The translations under genes were made by a program, and so were the position numbers. This document shows positions 12,163 through 23,742 of a stretch of 64,000 bases of DNA, piece by piece (position 1 is the stretch's first letter; every line of letters begins with the position of its first letter). Source of the stretch: Didymodactylos carnosus (lineage: Eukaryota; Rotifera; Eurotatoria; Philodinida; Philodinidae); NCBI GenBank assembly GCA_905250885.1, contig CAJNOQ010000186.1, positions 1-64,000 of the forward strand. Direction: 5' to 3'. The notes beneath the pieces were generated by a model. It was not told the origin of the DNA, searched no databases, and worked only from the letters and a program-made list of their open reading frames with translations.

Positions 12163-15100
12163 TCAGTTATTGGATTTTAGACGATAAATAAGTGTCAAAT
12201 CACCACCACCTTTCCACAGAAAGTGTTTCACTGTACGCAAATCCATGTTTAAATCTAAGATCTAAATTAGAATAAACTGCGTGTTATAAGAGTTATTCGG
12301 ACAAACATGACAAAGAAAGTATTGCTGCGTACAAAAGTACTAGTTTTAAAACTATATAATTTTACTTTATAATGAAATTCGTTGAGGCAAAATTCACTCT
12401 TAGTAATATTAGAAGAAGTATGAAGAGACTTATCATATAATCTTAGTTATACAATATTCTTCTTTCAAATGTACACAAACCTGTTCTTGACATAACAATT
12501 CAATATGATCAATACTTTTGCTAATATCTGCTTCCCGTTGTTCGTTGCTTTCATGATCTAAAAAATTATGTAGACAAATTACATTAGTTATGAACAAAGC
12601 ATAATTAAGAATGTTTCTCTTACTGCTCGCTCCATTTGTTCCACCATAAGGAAGTGATGCTTGCTGGGGTTGTTGCATTTGTTGTTGTTGTTGTTGTTCA
12701 TTAAGAATATATCGTTCATAGATATATTCAATCACTTTTTTAACCAACATCATGTCACTGGCAGATAAACGGTCTCTTCAAGAAAAGTTCATAAGAAATT
12801 TCTACATTTTAATATACTTTTAAGTGTCATGTCATTTCAGCAGCTCCAAAGAAAACAGCGATGCATCTTCGGAATATTATATTGCTCAATTCACGTGTAA
12901 GCGATCGGCAGTTCACATACCTTTTAATAGCTTTATTGTTGATCTGTTGATGTAGTACAAAAGGAATTTTTGTCAGTAGAGGAAGTTGATGCTGTTAATG
13001 ATAAAAGAAAAAGTTCAGTTGAGTGAATTATATTTATTTAGTGGATATATTTACTTTCACAATAACATTTGTTATGAACGCTGGTAAAAATTCACAGAGG
13101 AAACCTTGCTCAGGTTCTCCGGCTGCTTCTTTACACTGAAAACGATATAATGTCCGGCCTCCAATTTCACTAGAAGCAATGTTAAAACTATCATTAAACA
13201 GAAGGAAAAAAAAATCTAAGTATTATAACCTCACCTAATAAATATTGGTGTATGACCTAAACAAGAAAGCAAACATTTAAAAAAGGATAAATTTAAAGTA
13301 AGTTCTTTTATTTGTTCACTTACCCGGTATATGTGACATATTCTCTAATCGTACACGTTCAGCATAAGCATCATTCGTTCCTTTGGAAATCAAAGAATAA
13401 TAATTATTGATCTGAGTATGTTTCATATTTGTTAGCATATAGTACCGAGAGCTTGACGTGTGATTGGCCAATGTTCAAACAATGAATGAAGCATGAGAAT
13501 ACCGTAATTTTCTAAAATTTAAACCATGTTTATTGTGGATATTTTACTTTGATATTTATAAATATTTGACTACCTTTAGCATCATTTGATTCTCCGTCAT
13601 TATCTTTCACCGATATCCAAGCAGAAAACACATCACTTTCTTCTAGTGTTATTGTTAATATCTGAGTATCCAAATAAATGAATGATAATAAATATAGTAA
13701 AAAACTGATCAGCTGTTTGTTACTTACGCCAACTTTGAGATCAACACTAAACCAATTTGGAACAAATACAGGCTTTGTACGGTTTTTAATTTCTTCTTCA
13801 TAATCAACTTTACCAAGATTTTCTGTTAATTTAGCCTGTCAAAAACATGAAGCAAATAAACATCAAATATAAAAAAAACTAAAAAATTCTTTTTAAAAAG
13901 AGACTTTATTCACATTGCTTTTATATTGTTTCTCATTCGACTGCTGGACGAATTCTACTGAAGAAGAGGACCCTTTTCTTCTTCGACATTAAAGCAAAAC
14001 ATTTACAAGAAACTGATATCGCATACATTACATCTAACCATAATACTACTGTTTTCGCCATAAAAAAATCTTACCTGTAATACATCGTAGACGGCAACGT
14101 TGTTATTCGAGTCTTTTGTTATTATATAACGTTTGTCAGATAGAATATTGTATTGTTTTAAAGCAGCACCACCTGAAAGACAAATAGATATCATTTGATA
14201 ATGTTATCAAAAACATTGTTCTTATTTTTCTTCACCCACCTTGTATGGTGATATCTGGATATTTGCAAATAACTTCTGTTTCATAATACGTGTCTTGACT
14301 CACAGCTGATAGACTATCTTTTACATTCTAAATAAAAATAAATCTTATAATAAAACATAAGAATTGACGTACATGGTTATACACACCCAACACCGAACAT
14401 TTGATTCGGTTGTAGATATCCACAGTTGTTGTTGATCTTTTCCAAGTTCAACCTAAACGTGTAAAATAACATTTAAAACATATAAGTATCTGTCTATTAA
14501 TGTACAGTCGATAGTGAGCTGCGTAGAGCTACTGAGGTATCAGAATAAGGGTATATGTACTTCTTTGAGCTAACATTCAACTATTTCCGATCCCATGAGT
14601 ATCTACGCCATTTTTATTCTATTCTCTTTACAACTGTTCCTGTACAAACAAGAAATCACTTCCATCGGAGAGGATTGTCTTTTAATCAAGTATGCAGCTG
14701 ATATTTGATATTATTTTCTATATGTAATTTGTTCTTACAAGCAATGTGTTTATATTCGAGCTCGAAGACAAGTGTAAATAAATAAATTTAAACATTACTC
14801 TTAAAATCGGTTCATTTTCTTGACAAACACACACACTTCGGTTTGGGTCAGTTAAATCTGTTAGATAAACACGACGATCACGTCCTCCAGAATATAGTTT
14901 TGTAAATGAATCATTGGCCTAGAACAGTCCCCTTTTGCACATGATTATTTGTTACATATACATAAAATGTTCTTACACATAATGTCCAGACAGCATCAGA
15001 ATGAATATCAAGTTTTGTAATACAACGCTGTTGTCCAATTGACCATATTCGAATATGTCCGTCCGAACTACCTGATATACACTATTTGTTTGAATAGACA

Positions 15101-16215
15101 ATAAAATGAAAATAGTCACAGAAAACAAATTCTGTACATTCATTTATTACCTGCGTTCCATCCCTACTCAACAGTAATGCACGAATATTATCTGTATGAC
15201 CACGTAGTTTCATAAGCCTTGTACATGTTCTTGGATCCCATACACGTATGACATTTTCAGGTGAACCGCTCACCTAAAAGATCATTTTTGTAATATATTT
15301 ACTATACACAAAAAAAGTATATTGTCACTGACCAAAACGCTAGCGTACGAATTCATTGCTAGACTATAGACAGAATTTTCATTTCCAGTAAACGTCGATG
15401 CTTAAAAGAATAAATAAGCACAAAGTTAATGACTGAGATTATCATAGAGAAAGCGAACTTACTTGTAACGGTATTATTAACAGCTGTCAAAGCCGTCAAT
15501 ACATTTATATCCCACAAGAAAATATTGTTGTCAAAACCACCGCTTGCAACCTTTAAAACAGGGAGAGTATGTATGTTTTTACTTATAACTGATCTGTTCT
15601 AAAATCTCACTTGTTCTTTGTCTTTTGCATATGCAAGACATTTGACAAAATCTTTGTGAGTTCTTAATGTCGACATACAAACACCTTTTGGTGCGTTCCA
15701 AACTTTAATTGTAGAATCACTGGACGCAGATAACACTTAAGAGTAAAAAAGACTAGTTACAGCATTGTATTATGCTAAACAATTTATACATACTATGTTT
15801 TCCAAAATTGACAACAACACAATCATTTACCCTAAAACACATCCGGAGAAATATAGATAAACTAACGCGGGATGTTTATTAAATTAACTAACCAATCTGT
15901 ATGATGTTCCATTGAATAGTCGTACATATCTGACTAAAATAGAATTATAAAAGTGAAAAAGATAGATGAGACAGTCAGGTCTTACTCCATATCGTTTGCA
16001 ATCGAATGCACGTATAACGGAATCACGACCAGCTGTATAGAGTCTGTCAGTTTTTGCATCATATTTCAATGAATTAATCCCGCCACGATGTAAACGTTCA
16101 TTTTCATTACGTATCAAAAATGAAAGCTATAACACCAAACAAAAAATAATGTATGATAAGGTGGATAAAGTGTGCTGTTACCTCACTAACATACCTGTAC
16201 ACGTTTTTTTTGCAT
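12163..16215 (-). CDS. WDR48: WDR48/UAF1, WD40 activator of USP1-family deubiquitinases
   Basis: Many short exons separated by introns mostly of 50-100 bp. The first exon (16215-16195) codes MQKKRVQ and joins 16126-15986 ([20 protein letters not shown], then [10 protein letters not shown]). Later exons give WD repeats including [20 protein letters not shown] and [20 protein letters not shown], then [49 protein letters not shown] and the last exon (12261-12163) [18 protein letters not shown] with stop TGA at 12163-12165. Each block aligns by recall with human WDR48, including the C-terminal SUMO-like region. UAF1 binds USP1, USP12 and USP46 and directs deubiquitination of FANCD2-FANCI and PCNA. 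A Q-rich stretch near 12670-12700 is lineage-specific. A 61-bp intron (12623-12558) can be misread as coding. The ortholog call is firm; not every splice junction was checked. Confidence 0.93.
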
Positions 16216-16813
16216 TTTATATTATGCGTCCATTTTCATCTCTAGGAGTAATTGTCTTGCATATTTACTAATCACAATAATCTGCAAAAAAATGTTCAAG
16301 TTAGTTTCAAAATGTTCCAAGTCATTCTCTCAGTCTATGATAGAATAGCGGCAGACTGGATTAAAGTGGAATTAAAACATATGTTAAATAACTCCCACAT
16401 GAAAAAAGCAAATAGAAATTGGCATCAAGTTAAAAGTCACTTTTCTTAGCATCAGACAGGTAGAAGAGTAATTGATATTACAATGTGTACGGTGCACAAT
16501 ATTGATCATAAAACCCATATGATAAGTAAATCACGAAAAACTGGTAAAAAGTTTCATCCCCGAAGAACTAATTAGCAAAAAACCATAACAAAAGTCATCA
16601 AAGTAGAAGAGACAGCAAAACTCTTTATTGAAAAGATTCTCTCTTCTTGCAGCATGAAAATAATAAATCATTGTCATGTAGACAAAAACAATGAAGAAAT
16701 TTATCGTTCATTCTAGTTTCTCTCTTAATCTTCTATGTACAAAGTCAAGTGTAACATAGCAAATTCCAAGTCTGTTCAGACATTGAAATATAATACCACG
16801 TTTTTATTTTGAA

Positions 16814-18016
16814 TTACGATTGTTTATGATCATTTTCATCCTCATTTGATGATGAGCTATTATTTCTAGTTCTTATATGTTTTCGATTAATGCCATTTGT
16901 TTCGAGAGTCGATGAAGTTGATTTTTCGACAGTATTAATCGATGGCGGTAATGCTGTTGGTGTGGTAACCTCTTCATTGACATTTTGCTCGGATAACGAC
17001 TCCTGAGTAGGTCCATTCGAATTTGTTTGCTCACTCTTCTCGTCGTCAGCTGTACTATGTTCATTTTCACTTTCGCTTGATTCGGTACTATTGCTATCTT
17101 TTGTTTTAGACCCGGAAGAATTTTTCGGCTTTTTCTGACGCCCTTTCTGCTTTAGTCTAAAATATGAGTTTAAAAAATTTAAGCATAAAAGTCAAAACGT
17201 ATTTTTATGTTTTTTATCTCAAAAACATAAATCAGAGTTACTATTAACCTTATCAAAGGTGCAGAACCTACCCGTAAATTTGAAATTTTCTACGAACGGT
17301 GAAAGTTTTGGAAAAGTTCCACATTTGAAATTTAGAAAAGGCTTTTATCGATTTAGTTCTTAAATTTCTTAAATCTTTCTATGTGGAAAAATTCCAAACG
17401 CCCGTACACGTACATGGGTAGATTCTGCACCTCTGAACCTTATCAATCTATCGTTTACCCCCAATAACTACGTTTCGCACTGCGTTTTGTTTGATAACTG
17501 CAAGAAATAATGTCTTACCTTTTCTTTCGTTTTTTTGCTGTTTTCAATTCCAGTTGTGTCTGATTTTTTTCAATCTTTTTTTGGAAAGCATCATCCAACG
17601 CACGCTAACAATATAAAAATAGTTTCTTAAAAGTTAAGTTTCTTTAATACATTAGTATTATAAGTACCTCTTTTGCTTCGCGCGTCTTAAATGCTTCTCG
17701 AATCAATTGCCGACGACGGCAACCCCGATAAATATCAAATTCGCCAGAACCAGCACCCGCACTAGCCCCTTAAATCAGAGAAAACAAGCTATCAACCATG
17801 TTGAGCATTTCGATGAAAATGCCGATATTTACCCATAACATTTCGAACAAACTCGTGTGGTTGAAAAGCACGGGGTTGACGAAGATCTTTTTTCTCCGGA
17901 ATAAATACAGGTTTGGCTACATTATCCATTAACCGATCTAATCTTGCTCGTTGAATTTCAGTGGCTGTTTTCAGAATAACCTTTGAACGTCTTCTGTCTT
18001 CTTCATCAGACGACAT
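16814..18016 (-). CDS. PRKRIP1: PRKRIP1, spliceosome-associated PKR-interacting protein
   Basis: Four exons with GT-AG introns: 18016-17833, 17768-17668, 17604-17519 and 17156-16814, totalling 714 bp and 237 aa. The N-terminal half reads through RLDRLMDNVAKPVFIPEKK and PHEFVRNVMGASAGAGSGEF, the hallmark FVRxVMG...SAGAGSGEF block of PRKRIP1. A long Lys/Arg-rich helix (KKRKKR, QKGRQKKPK) follows, then an acidic Ser/Asn-rich tail. The human protein binds double-stranded RNA, interacts with PKR and bridges the U2 snRNP and catalytic core in late spliceosomes; the same role is inferred here. The tail differs from vertebrate sequence. An AATAAA signal lies on the minus strand at 16808-16803, directly after the stop. 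Intron 3 holds a 182-bp MITE. Confidence 0.92.
17254..17435. mobile_element. 182-bp hAT-type MITE in PRKRIP1 intron 3
   Basis: Exact 8-bp target duplications AACCTTAT lie at 17246-17253 and 17436-17443. Terminal inverted repeats are CAAAGGTGCAGAACCTACCC on the left and, reverse complemented on the right, CAGAGGTGCAGAATCTACCC: 18 of 20 match. CA(R)RGGTG-type ends with an 8-bp duplication indicate hAT. It is too short to code. Clean duplications suggest a fairly recent insertion, tolerated because it lies in an intron. Confidence 0.88.
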
Positions 18017-19246
18017 GTTTGACGAATTGATCAGATCTAGAGTTAAAGAAAAGAGTTTACTTTATTAGCTACATAATACACATCCCGTGAACTCAGAATA
18101 AGAGAAAAACTCGACTTATGATTAATAAATCGGACTATCATTACTTGAGCTAATGTGTACTGTTTAATTTGACATAAAATGAGTTCGGAAAAAATGAATT
18201 CATCATCTTGAACTCTTCAGCGTTAACATTGGTCTTATCACACACAAATAGAAATTTGAGGAATATAGATGGCGCATTCACACAGAACGATAAAAATGTG
18301 ACAATCTGCAGGTGACGATAAGTTCCAACAGTATTCTAATAGGACTTTCTCCTCAACTTTATTTCATTTTGTTCTCCAGATTGCTGCGACCAACAGAACA
18401 ACAAAGAGCGCTCTTTGTTTAAATCATAAATGTTTGTTGGTCTGAAAGTCGTAGAAGCTGTTTTAAAATGCAGACTTTACCGATTATTCTTATCAGCGGT
18501 CATCATGATATAATAATAATAGCTATACTAGGACTGTCACAAGGATCAAAACAATTTACCAAGAAGACACCAAAAAAATCGAACATTTCGAATTATTATT
18601 TTGACTGTATGTGTTTTCTTGACAAAAAATATTTAAATCAATTCTATTCGATCGAAATTTGATCAGATGTAAAAATATCACTTTTATTTCAAATTGGCGT
18701 GTTTGTCTTTCGTAGTTAGATGAAAAAAGTGGTAGTATACGCAGGGTCTGTCAAGTTGATGAAAATGTTGAAGATTTTTGAAAAAGAAAAGAGTGAACAA
18801 TTTGTTGCATATCCTTTATTTCATAATTATACGTTTTAGTCTAATAGAAACACTTACCTATCCAAGGGTAATAATACCTACAACCAAACCCAAACATGAA
18901 GTTTTTATTATACATTCTGCTGAAAGAAATCCATGGTATCATGGTAATCCGTTTTTGATAAAAAACTCAAATAAAGTTTTTAAAATGATACATTATTATG
19001 TATCGGTATGTGTGAAAACAACATGTTTTTGATAAAAGTAATGAAACTAGTTAAACAAAAGACAATATCATTATAACATTACTAATCAATGCTTATTGAA
19101 CTAACGAAGGGACACCGTGAGATAATACCCTCCATTTTCAATAATTTATGTGCCGATCAATAGAGGAGAGTGAGCTAGTAGAAACCCTCAAAGCATTTTA
19201 GCTCATAGCACTTCAAAAGTTATGAGTTTTTTTGTTTTCTTGCCCT

Positions 19247-19662
19247 AGGAGGCCCAAAAATACTAAAAATTCCGTGACTCAGCCAAAACAAGAAACTAAG
19301 GGCTGAAATTTTTTCCTACTATTGTAGTAGCATTTTGTTATTATCTTAGAAAATTTTAGCTTTTCATTGCAACCTGAGTTAAAGTTATTGAATTTTTCCT
19401 TTCTTAAGGAAAACCATGTGATTTCTAATTAGTACTTTCCTTCTTAACTCATATTTCTTTTAGTCTGATGCAATCGTATGTGTTTCTGTATTTGTTTTTC
19501 CCAACGACGGAAAATTTCGATAACTTCAGCTCTGGTTGGAATGAAAAGCTAAAACCTTCTATAATAACAACAGACTACTAGCGCAATAGTAGGAAAAAAT
19601 TTCAGCCCTTAGTTTCTTGTTTTGGCTGAGTAACGGAATTTTTAGTATTTTTGCGCCTCTAA
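19247..19662. repeat. Foldback element, arms about 150 bp
   Basis: Bases 19247-19400 and 19508-19662 pair as inverted repeats. The outer roughly 90 bp is nearly identical; both arms contain CAAAAATACTAAAAATTCCG and AAACAAGAAACTAAGGGCTG. The inner part is more diverged (shared TTTTAGCTTTTCATT). The loop is about 107 bp. There is no coding potential and the family is not recognised. It lies about 540 bp downstream of the RPL7A stop. Confidence 0.85.
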
Positions 19663-20072
19663 TACATAGTGCCAACATCTAATACATTAACACTATTGCA
19701 ATTTTGAACAAAATCTATAGTAGAAAAGAAACTTCTCAAGTGGAAAACTGCTCATAAACAGCAATTCCACATACCTCTGGCAACATTCAACTTCAAGTTT
19801 TCATGTTCAAGTGTTTATTCAGTTAGAAATGAAAACTTACTTAGGGTTATCTTTCATATTCGGTAGCAGGTAATTGCGTTTATATGACAATTTCAACTTC
19901 ATAAAAGTGGAAAATTCCACACTCTCTATAGACGACTTTATACTGTTAACACTACACTATACGCAGTTTGCTTAGATATTACTGTTTTAACTAAGAGCTG
20001 AACGAAAGAAACAGTTCAGGCTCTATTACTGTTCTTTTATCTCCAAAAGTCAATTATGAATGCATTGTTTAC

Positions 20073-20078
20073 TTTATT
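20073..20078 (-). promoter_or_regulatory. Candidate polyadenylation signal of RPL7A
   Basis: AATAAA on the minus strand, about 125 bp downstream of the RPL7A stop codon. Its position is reasonable for a short 3' UTR. AATAAA is common by chance in DNA this AT-rich, so the assignment is tentative. Confidence 0.4.
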
Positions 20079-20200
20079 TTTTTCAACACAACTGAAACAA
20101 TTAATAAATGTAACAACAATAATGAATAAAAGCAACGATCTTTTTCATATTCGGTCAATTTGTTGTTATTGTAGTTGTTTTTGTTATGGTTCTTTCTTGT

Positions 20201-21256
20201 CTAAGCGTTACGTTGATGTGCTTCTTTTTGTTTAATTTTTTCCAATTTATTGATTCTTGCTTGCGATTTTGAACCCAATACACCTAGAGAAAAAGAGAAA
20301 GAATGGATAAATTCAACTAGTAAAGAGCATACTAAAAAAATACTTACCACCACCCCAATGACGTCTTAATTCATCGTATCTTTCATTGAAATTTGTTTTA
20401 ATTGCTTCAACGATTTTGCTCAATCCACTCTTATCGTCTATGTTAACATCGGTTAATGCTAGTGATGAACACGTTTTTAAATGGACTAATTTTCCAAGAC
20501 GTGCTTTTCCTTTAACAATACAATAGGGTATGCCCATTTTTCGGCATAGCGCTGGTAAGTGTAAAACTAACTCAACTGGTTCAACATCATGCGCAATTAT
20601 AACTAATTGTGCCCTTTTCTTTTCAACTAATGTCGTTACCGTATTCATACCACTACGAAGCACAGGTGGACGTTTTGTTGGACGATCCGGCTTACCACTT
20701 TTAACTTGTGTTTCAGCACGTTGTTTTAAACGCCGACGTTTTTCAATACGTGATTCGGGACGATATTTATCTAATAATTTAAATAATTGTGTTGCTGTTT
20801 GTTTATCTAATGCTTGTGTAAATTGATTAATGGGTGGTGGAACTTTCAAACGCTTTAATAATATACTACGTTTGCGTTGAACACGAATATATAATGGCCA
20901 TTTAACAAATCGAGTTAAGTCTCTAAAAATAAACGGAAGAAAAAAAAAATTTTTTGCTGTTAAAACCTTCCGCGAACCATTCTGTTGCCGATGTTTGTAA
21001 TGCTTTATTATTTCTGAACTTACCTTTTCGGTTGAATATCTTGACCAATACCGAAATTTTTTGGACGTTTTTCAAATAATGGATTAACAACTTTCTTTGC
21101 TTCAATTTTTGATTTCAATGGTGCTGCTGCTATTTTCTTTTTGCCCTTTTTCAATGTGTTACCCCTCGACGCAGTTGTTGTGGTAGTAGTTTTTGTTGTA
21201 GTTGTTGTTTTTACTGGTTTTTTAGCACCACTGCTACTTGCAGAGGCAGGCGACAT
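20201..21256 (-). CDS. RPL7A: Ribosomal protein eL8 (RPL7A)
   Basis: Three exons: 21256-21024, 20922-20348 and 20283-20201, 891 bp in all, coding 296 aa, with GT-AG junctions. Diagnostic blocks are [78 protein letters not shown] and [18 protein letters not shown], followed by RHWGGG and [17 protein letters not shown]; these include the L7Ae-type RNA-binding fold. It is a structural protein of the 60S subunit that binds 28S rRNA kink-turns. The N-terminus carries a threonine-rich run (about residues 14-28) absent in vertebrates. Upstream of the ATG, a TTTTCAG acceptor with a matching donor near 21634 suggests a 5' UTR intron, common in ribosomal protein genes. No snoRNA boxes were seen in the introns, although vertebrate RPL7A hosts snoRNAs. 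Confidence 0.96.
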
Positions 21257-21282
21257 TTTTACAAATTACGAATTGATATTTG

Positions 21283-21634
21283 ATCTGAAAACAAGAAATT
21301 GATAACAGTTACACATATATCCAGGTCTACTAAGAGAAAGTTGAAATTCATAGCTTTTCAAGCAAAACTGACAAGAGAAGTCTACCAGTTTAGAAGCAGA
21401 CATATTTGGATCGAATTCCTGTTGAGATGCATCTTAAAAACTCTAATGAACTGGTTCACTCGCTTATAGAAGCAACATGATTCAGAAACGATCTTTGATA
21501 TGAGATGTAGAGGAATAATAATTTGGTACAGACGCTATAAAAAGAAATCGTTTATGTCTAAATACTCTAATAATTTTAATCGACGTTCAAAATTGAAACA
21601 ACTGTGAGACTAGAAGAAAAGAATTCAATACTTA
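21283..21634 (-). other. Probable 5' UTR intron of RPL7A
   Basis: On the minus strand a donor GTAAGTATTG begins near 21634, and an acceptor TTTCTTGTTTTCAG ends near 21283, about 27 bp upstream of the start codon. No C/D box pair (RTGATGA with CTGA) was seen inside. The splice is inferred from the sites only. Confidence 0.45.
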
Positions 21635-22778
21635 CAAACAAATATCATAGCATTTGATGAATATTTACAGGGTATATATTAGCTCATGAAACACCTTATC
21701 GAACATATTTCATTACTTGTCTATTAATATTTAACATAGTTTCGTAATTAATGCAGAAACTAGACATAATATGTCCAGTTATATAAAATGAACACCTTGT
21801 ATCTGACGCACAGCAATAATATTCATCACCCGTATCAAATAAACATAAATCTTTATCAGATATTTGTCTACCGTTTGCAGCGTCGATATAACTCATGTAA
21901 TACAACACTTAACTATTCTCGCAGCGTAAATGCATATATGCAATATCACATAGTACTATGACAACAATAAAAACGGATAAACACAAGATAAACCAGATTA
22001 AAATAGAATAAAAGACAAGAAAAATAAATAAAGCTATCATGGTAGACTATTGCAACTGGCTGCTAAACTTATGGTACAAGATACTGAGATAGGGCATTTT
22101 TGAAACACAAGGCTTCATAGATATAAGCAACAGAGTAATCAAGGAATATCATCAAGACGAAGATTAGAAATACTTCTTAAAAAAAACTGTCACTCTCCGA
22201 ATAAGGTAAAAATAAAAGAGAGATTTGTTTCTCAAAATTCCATAAGCAAGATGATCAACGCTTAAGCATTGTTCTTAGCTACAGAACGTCACCAAACGCA
22301 GAGACAGTAATGTAAATTAAAAATGACATGACGCGCACTACGAAACTACTTTGCTTACCCCATTTCTCCATTGATTGATTAATTCTTTGAGCCAATTATT
22401 TTCACAAAATGGCTAGTTACCTCCGCGTAAATAGTCACAAATAATTCTTGAATGTATACAAGTACAACCTAGTGAAATCTATTTGGGTTGAAAACGTCTT
22501 TTAACACTATAAAGATCTGCAGTCTACTTTTGCGACATCTATCTCGCGTTATGTCATTGAGTATATTCATTTCTTCTATTGTTCCATATTATGGTCTCTG
22601 CCACATTATAGTCCTGCGAAATTTTGCAGTAACAACAACAAGAAGGCTATTGGCGTTCTTACCAGGCTTCGAAATTCTGCAGATTTTCTAGAGTGTATCA
22701 ATCTCCCATTCAAGGGTGCTTTCTGGCAATGGATACTCATGTCTTGGATATCAGCAAAATACCGCAGTATACTGTCCG

Positions 22779-23137
22779 GTTCTAAAAGAAGATACCGTTC
22801 GGTATACTGGCAGTTAACCGTACGATGTTTTTTAAATACTGCCAGTAGAACGAATATGGTAGTTTTTCAATTTATTTGTAGGTGGCCGACAAATAGAGCT
22901 AACAGTCAAGCATCCTAGGACTGTCTTCATTATGTAGGTCGAGTCAAAGTTCATGTACTTCGACCACTCAGGAACAGAAAACTTGCAACTTCTATGATTT
23001 TTTGTTATCTTGTATATTTCTCTAACCAACAATACAAAAACGTAAAGAATTTTGAAACGGTATATAATAAGCGATATTCTCCACAACATGAACGTGGCGT
23101 GAAGAAGACCATTCGATATACCGAGCGGTTTTAGAAC
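22779..23137. repeat. Inverted repeat pair, possible MITE
   Basis: GTTCTAAAA...CCGTTCGGTATA at 22779-22806 pairs with 23117-23137 (reverse complement GTTCTAAAACCGCTCGGTATA), with a 7-bp insertion in the left copy. The local sequence also holds several CAGTATAC/GTATACTG strings. The boundaries and any target duplication are unclear. The right end stops 13 bp before a stray copy of a CDON-like exon segment. Confidence 0.5.
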
Positions 23138-23150
23138 TACTTTTTCCCAT

Positions 23151-23208
23151 TTAAAAGATCTGACGATTTTTGATTATTACTTGAAAGTATCTGTTATTCT
23201 TACGATTG
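23151..23208. repeat. 58-bp duplicate of CDON-like last-exon sequence
   Basis: 23151-23208 matches 24381-24438 in the same orientation with five mismatches in 58 positions by eye. The source segment codes about 19 residues of the cytoplasmic tail (around QEQQIVSSDNQKSSDFLS). The copy lies about 1.2 kb beyond the CDON-like stop, so it is not part of that reading frame. Confidence 0.8.
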
Positions 23209-23516
23209 CGTTAGGGCACTAGAAGTTATTTATGTACAGCAGAAGAACAGCGGGCCGAAATTGCTGTGTACTTTCTCTGACTCTGTGTTAATATTAACTT
23301 TGCCTTTCCAGATACAGATTGTGACCTGATGAAAGCATCGTCTGGTAGACGAAAACATTAAAAATTGATTGCAGTAAGAAGCATTCGAAGAAAAGTCCAA
23401 GTAAAACATGGTGCAATCAAGCGTAACGAGCTAAAAACCTTCTGCAAAGCTAGAGATCAATTAGACATGAGTTTCTCCAGGTATACGCTTGAGAAAAAAA
23501 ACTTCAATAGGGCGCA

Positions 23517-23742
23517 GGTCGAAGCAGTTTTCCTCGTCAAAAAAACTTGAAAACTGCGGTTCTTATCATTCCAATAATGTGGTAAAACTTGTGCAGGAAC
23601 GTGGCTCTGGGCGGTTTAAAAAAGAAAACGGTTTGAAAGATGGACCGTTTTCGGTGCGATTCTTTTCGGTCCAAAGCGGCTAATATGACCGAAAACTCCG
23701 TTTCAGAGCGTTTTTTCTGCTGAAGAAAAAACTGCTTCGACC
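23517..23742. repeat. Inverted repeat with CGGTTTT-rich interior
   Basis: GGTCGAAGCAGTTTT at 23517-23531 is exactly repeated in reverse complement at 23728-23742. Between and beside them, CGGTTT/CCGAAAA strings recur about eight times (near 23618, 23647, 23665, 23690 and 23753). The pattern looks like a short non-autonomous element, but ends and target duplications are not defined. Confidence 0.5.

Larger units (their letters stand above)
18017..20200. other. PRKRIP1-RPL7A spacer with one orphan exon-like frame
   Basis: About 2.2 kb containing the PRKRIP1 5' flank, a foldback element (19247-19662) and the RPL7A 3' flank. A plus-strand block at 18840-19005 has a good acceptor (TTTTAG) and donor (GTATGTG) and stays open, coding a segment with TYPRVIIPTTKPKHEVFIIH and SAERNPWYHGNPFLI. 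A separate ATG frame at 18468-18662 does not splice to it in frame. I cannot place either in a family. They could be a gene relic or chance frames. Confidence 0.45.

Noticed and set aside
12558-12623. Reading through 12558-12623 as coding sequence of WDR48
   Set aside because: A 61-66 bp stretch with GTAAGAG donor and TTTTTTAG acceptor. Removing it joins GGTNGAS to [10 protein letters not shown] in frame and matches the family better.
20923-21023. snoRNA in RPL7A intron 1, as in vertebrates
   Set aside because: No C box (RTGATGA) and D box (CTGA) pair could be found in the 101-bp intron.
21696-21908. Cysteine-rich minus-strand frame as a secreted peptide gene
   Set aside because: GTG start, no signal sequence, no family match; it lies beside the putative RPL7A 5' UTR exon.
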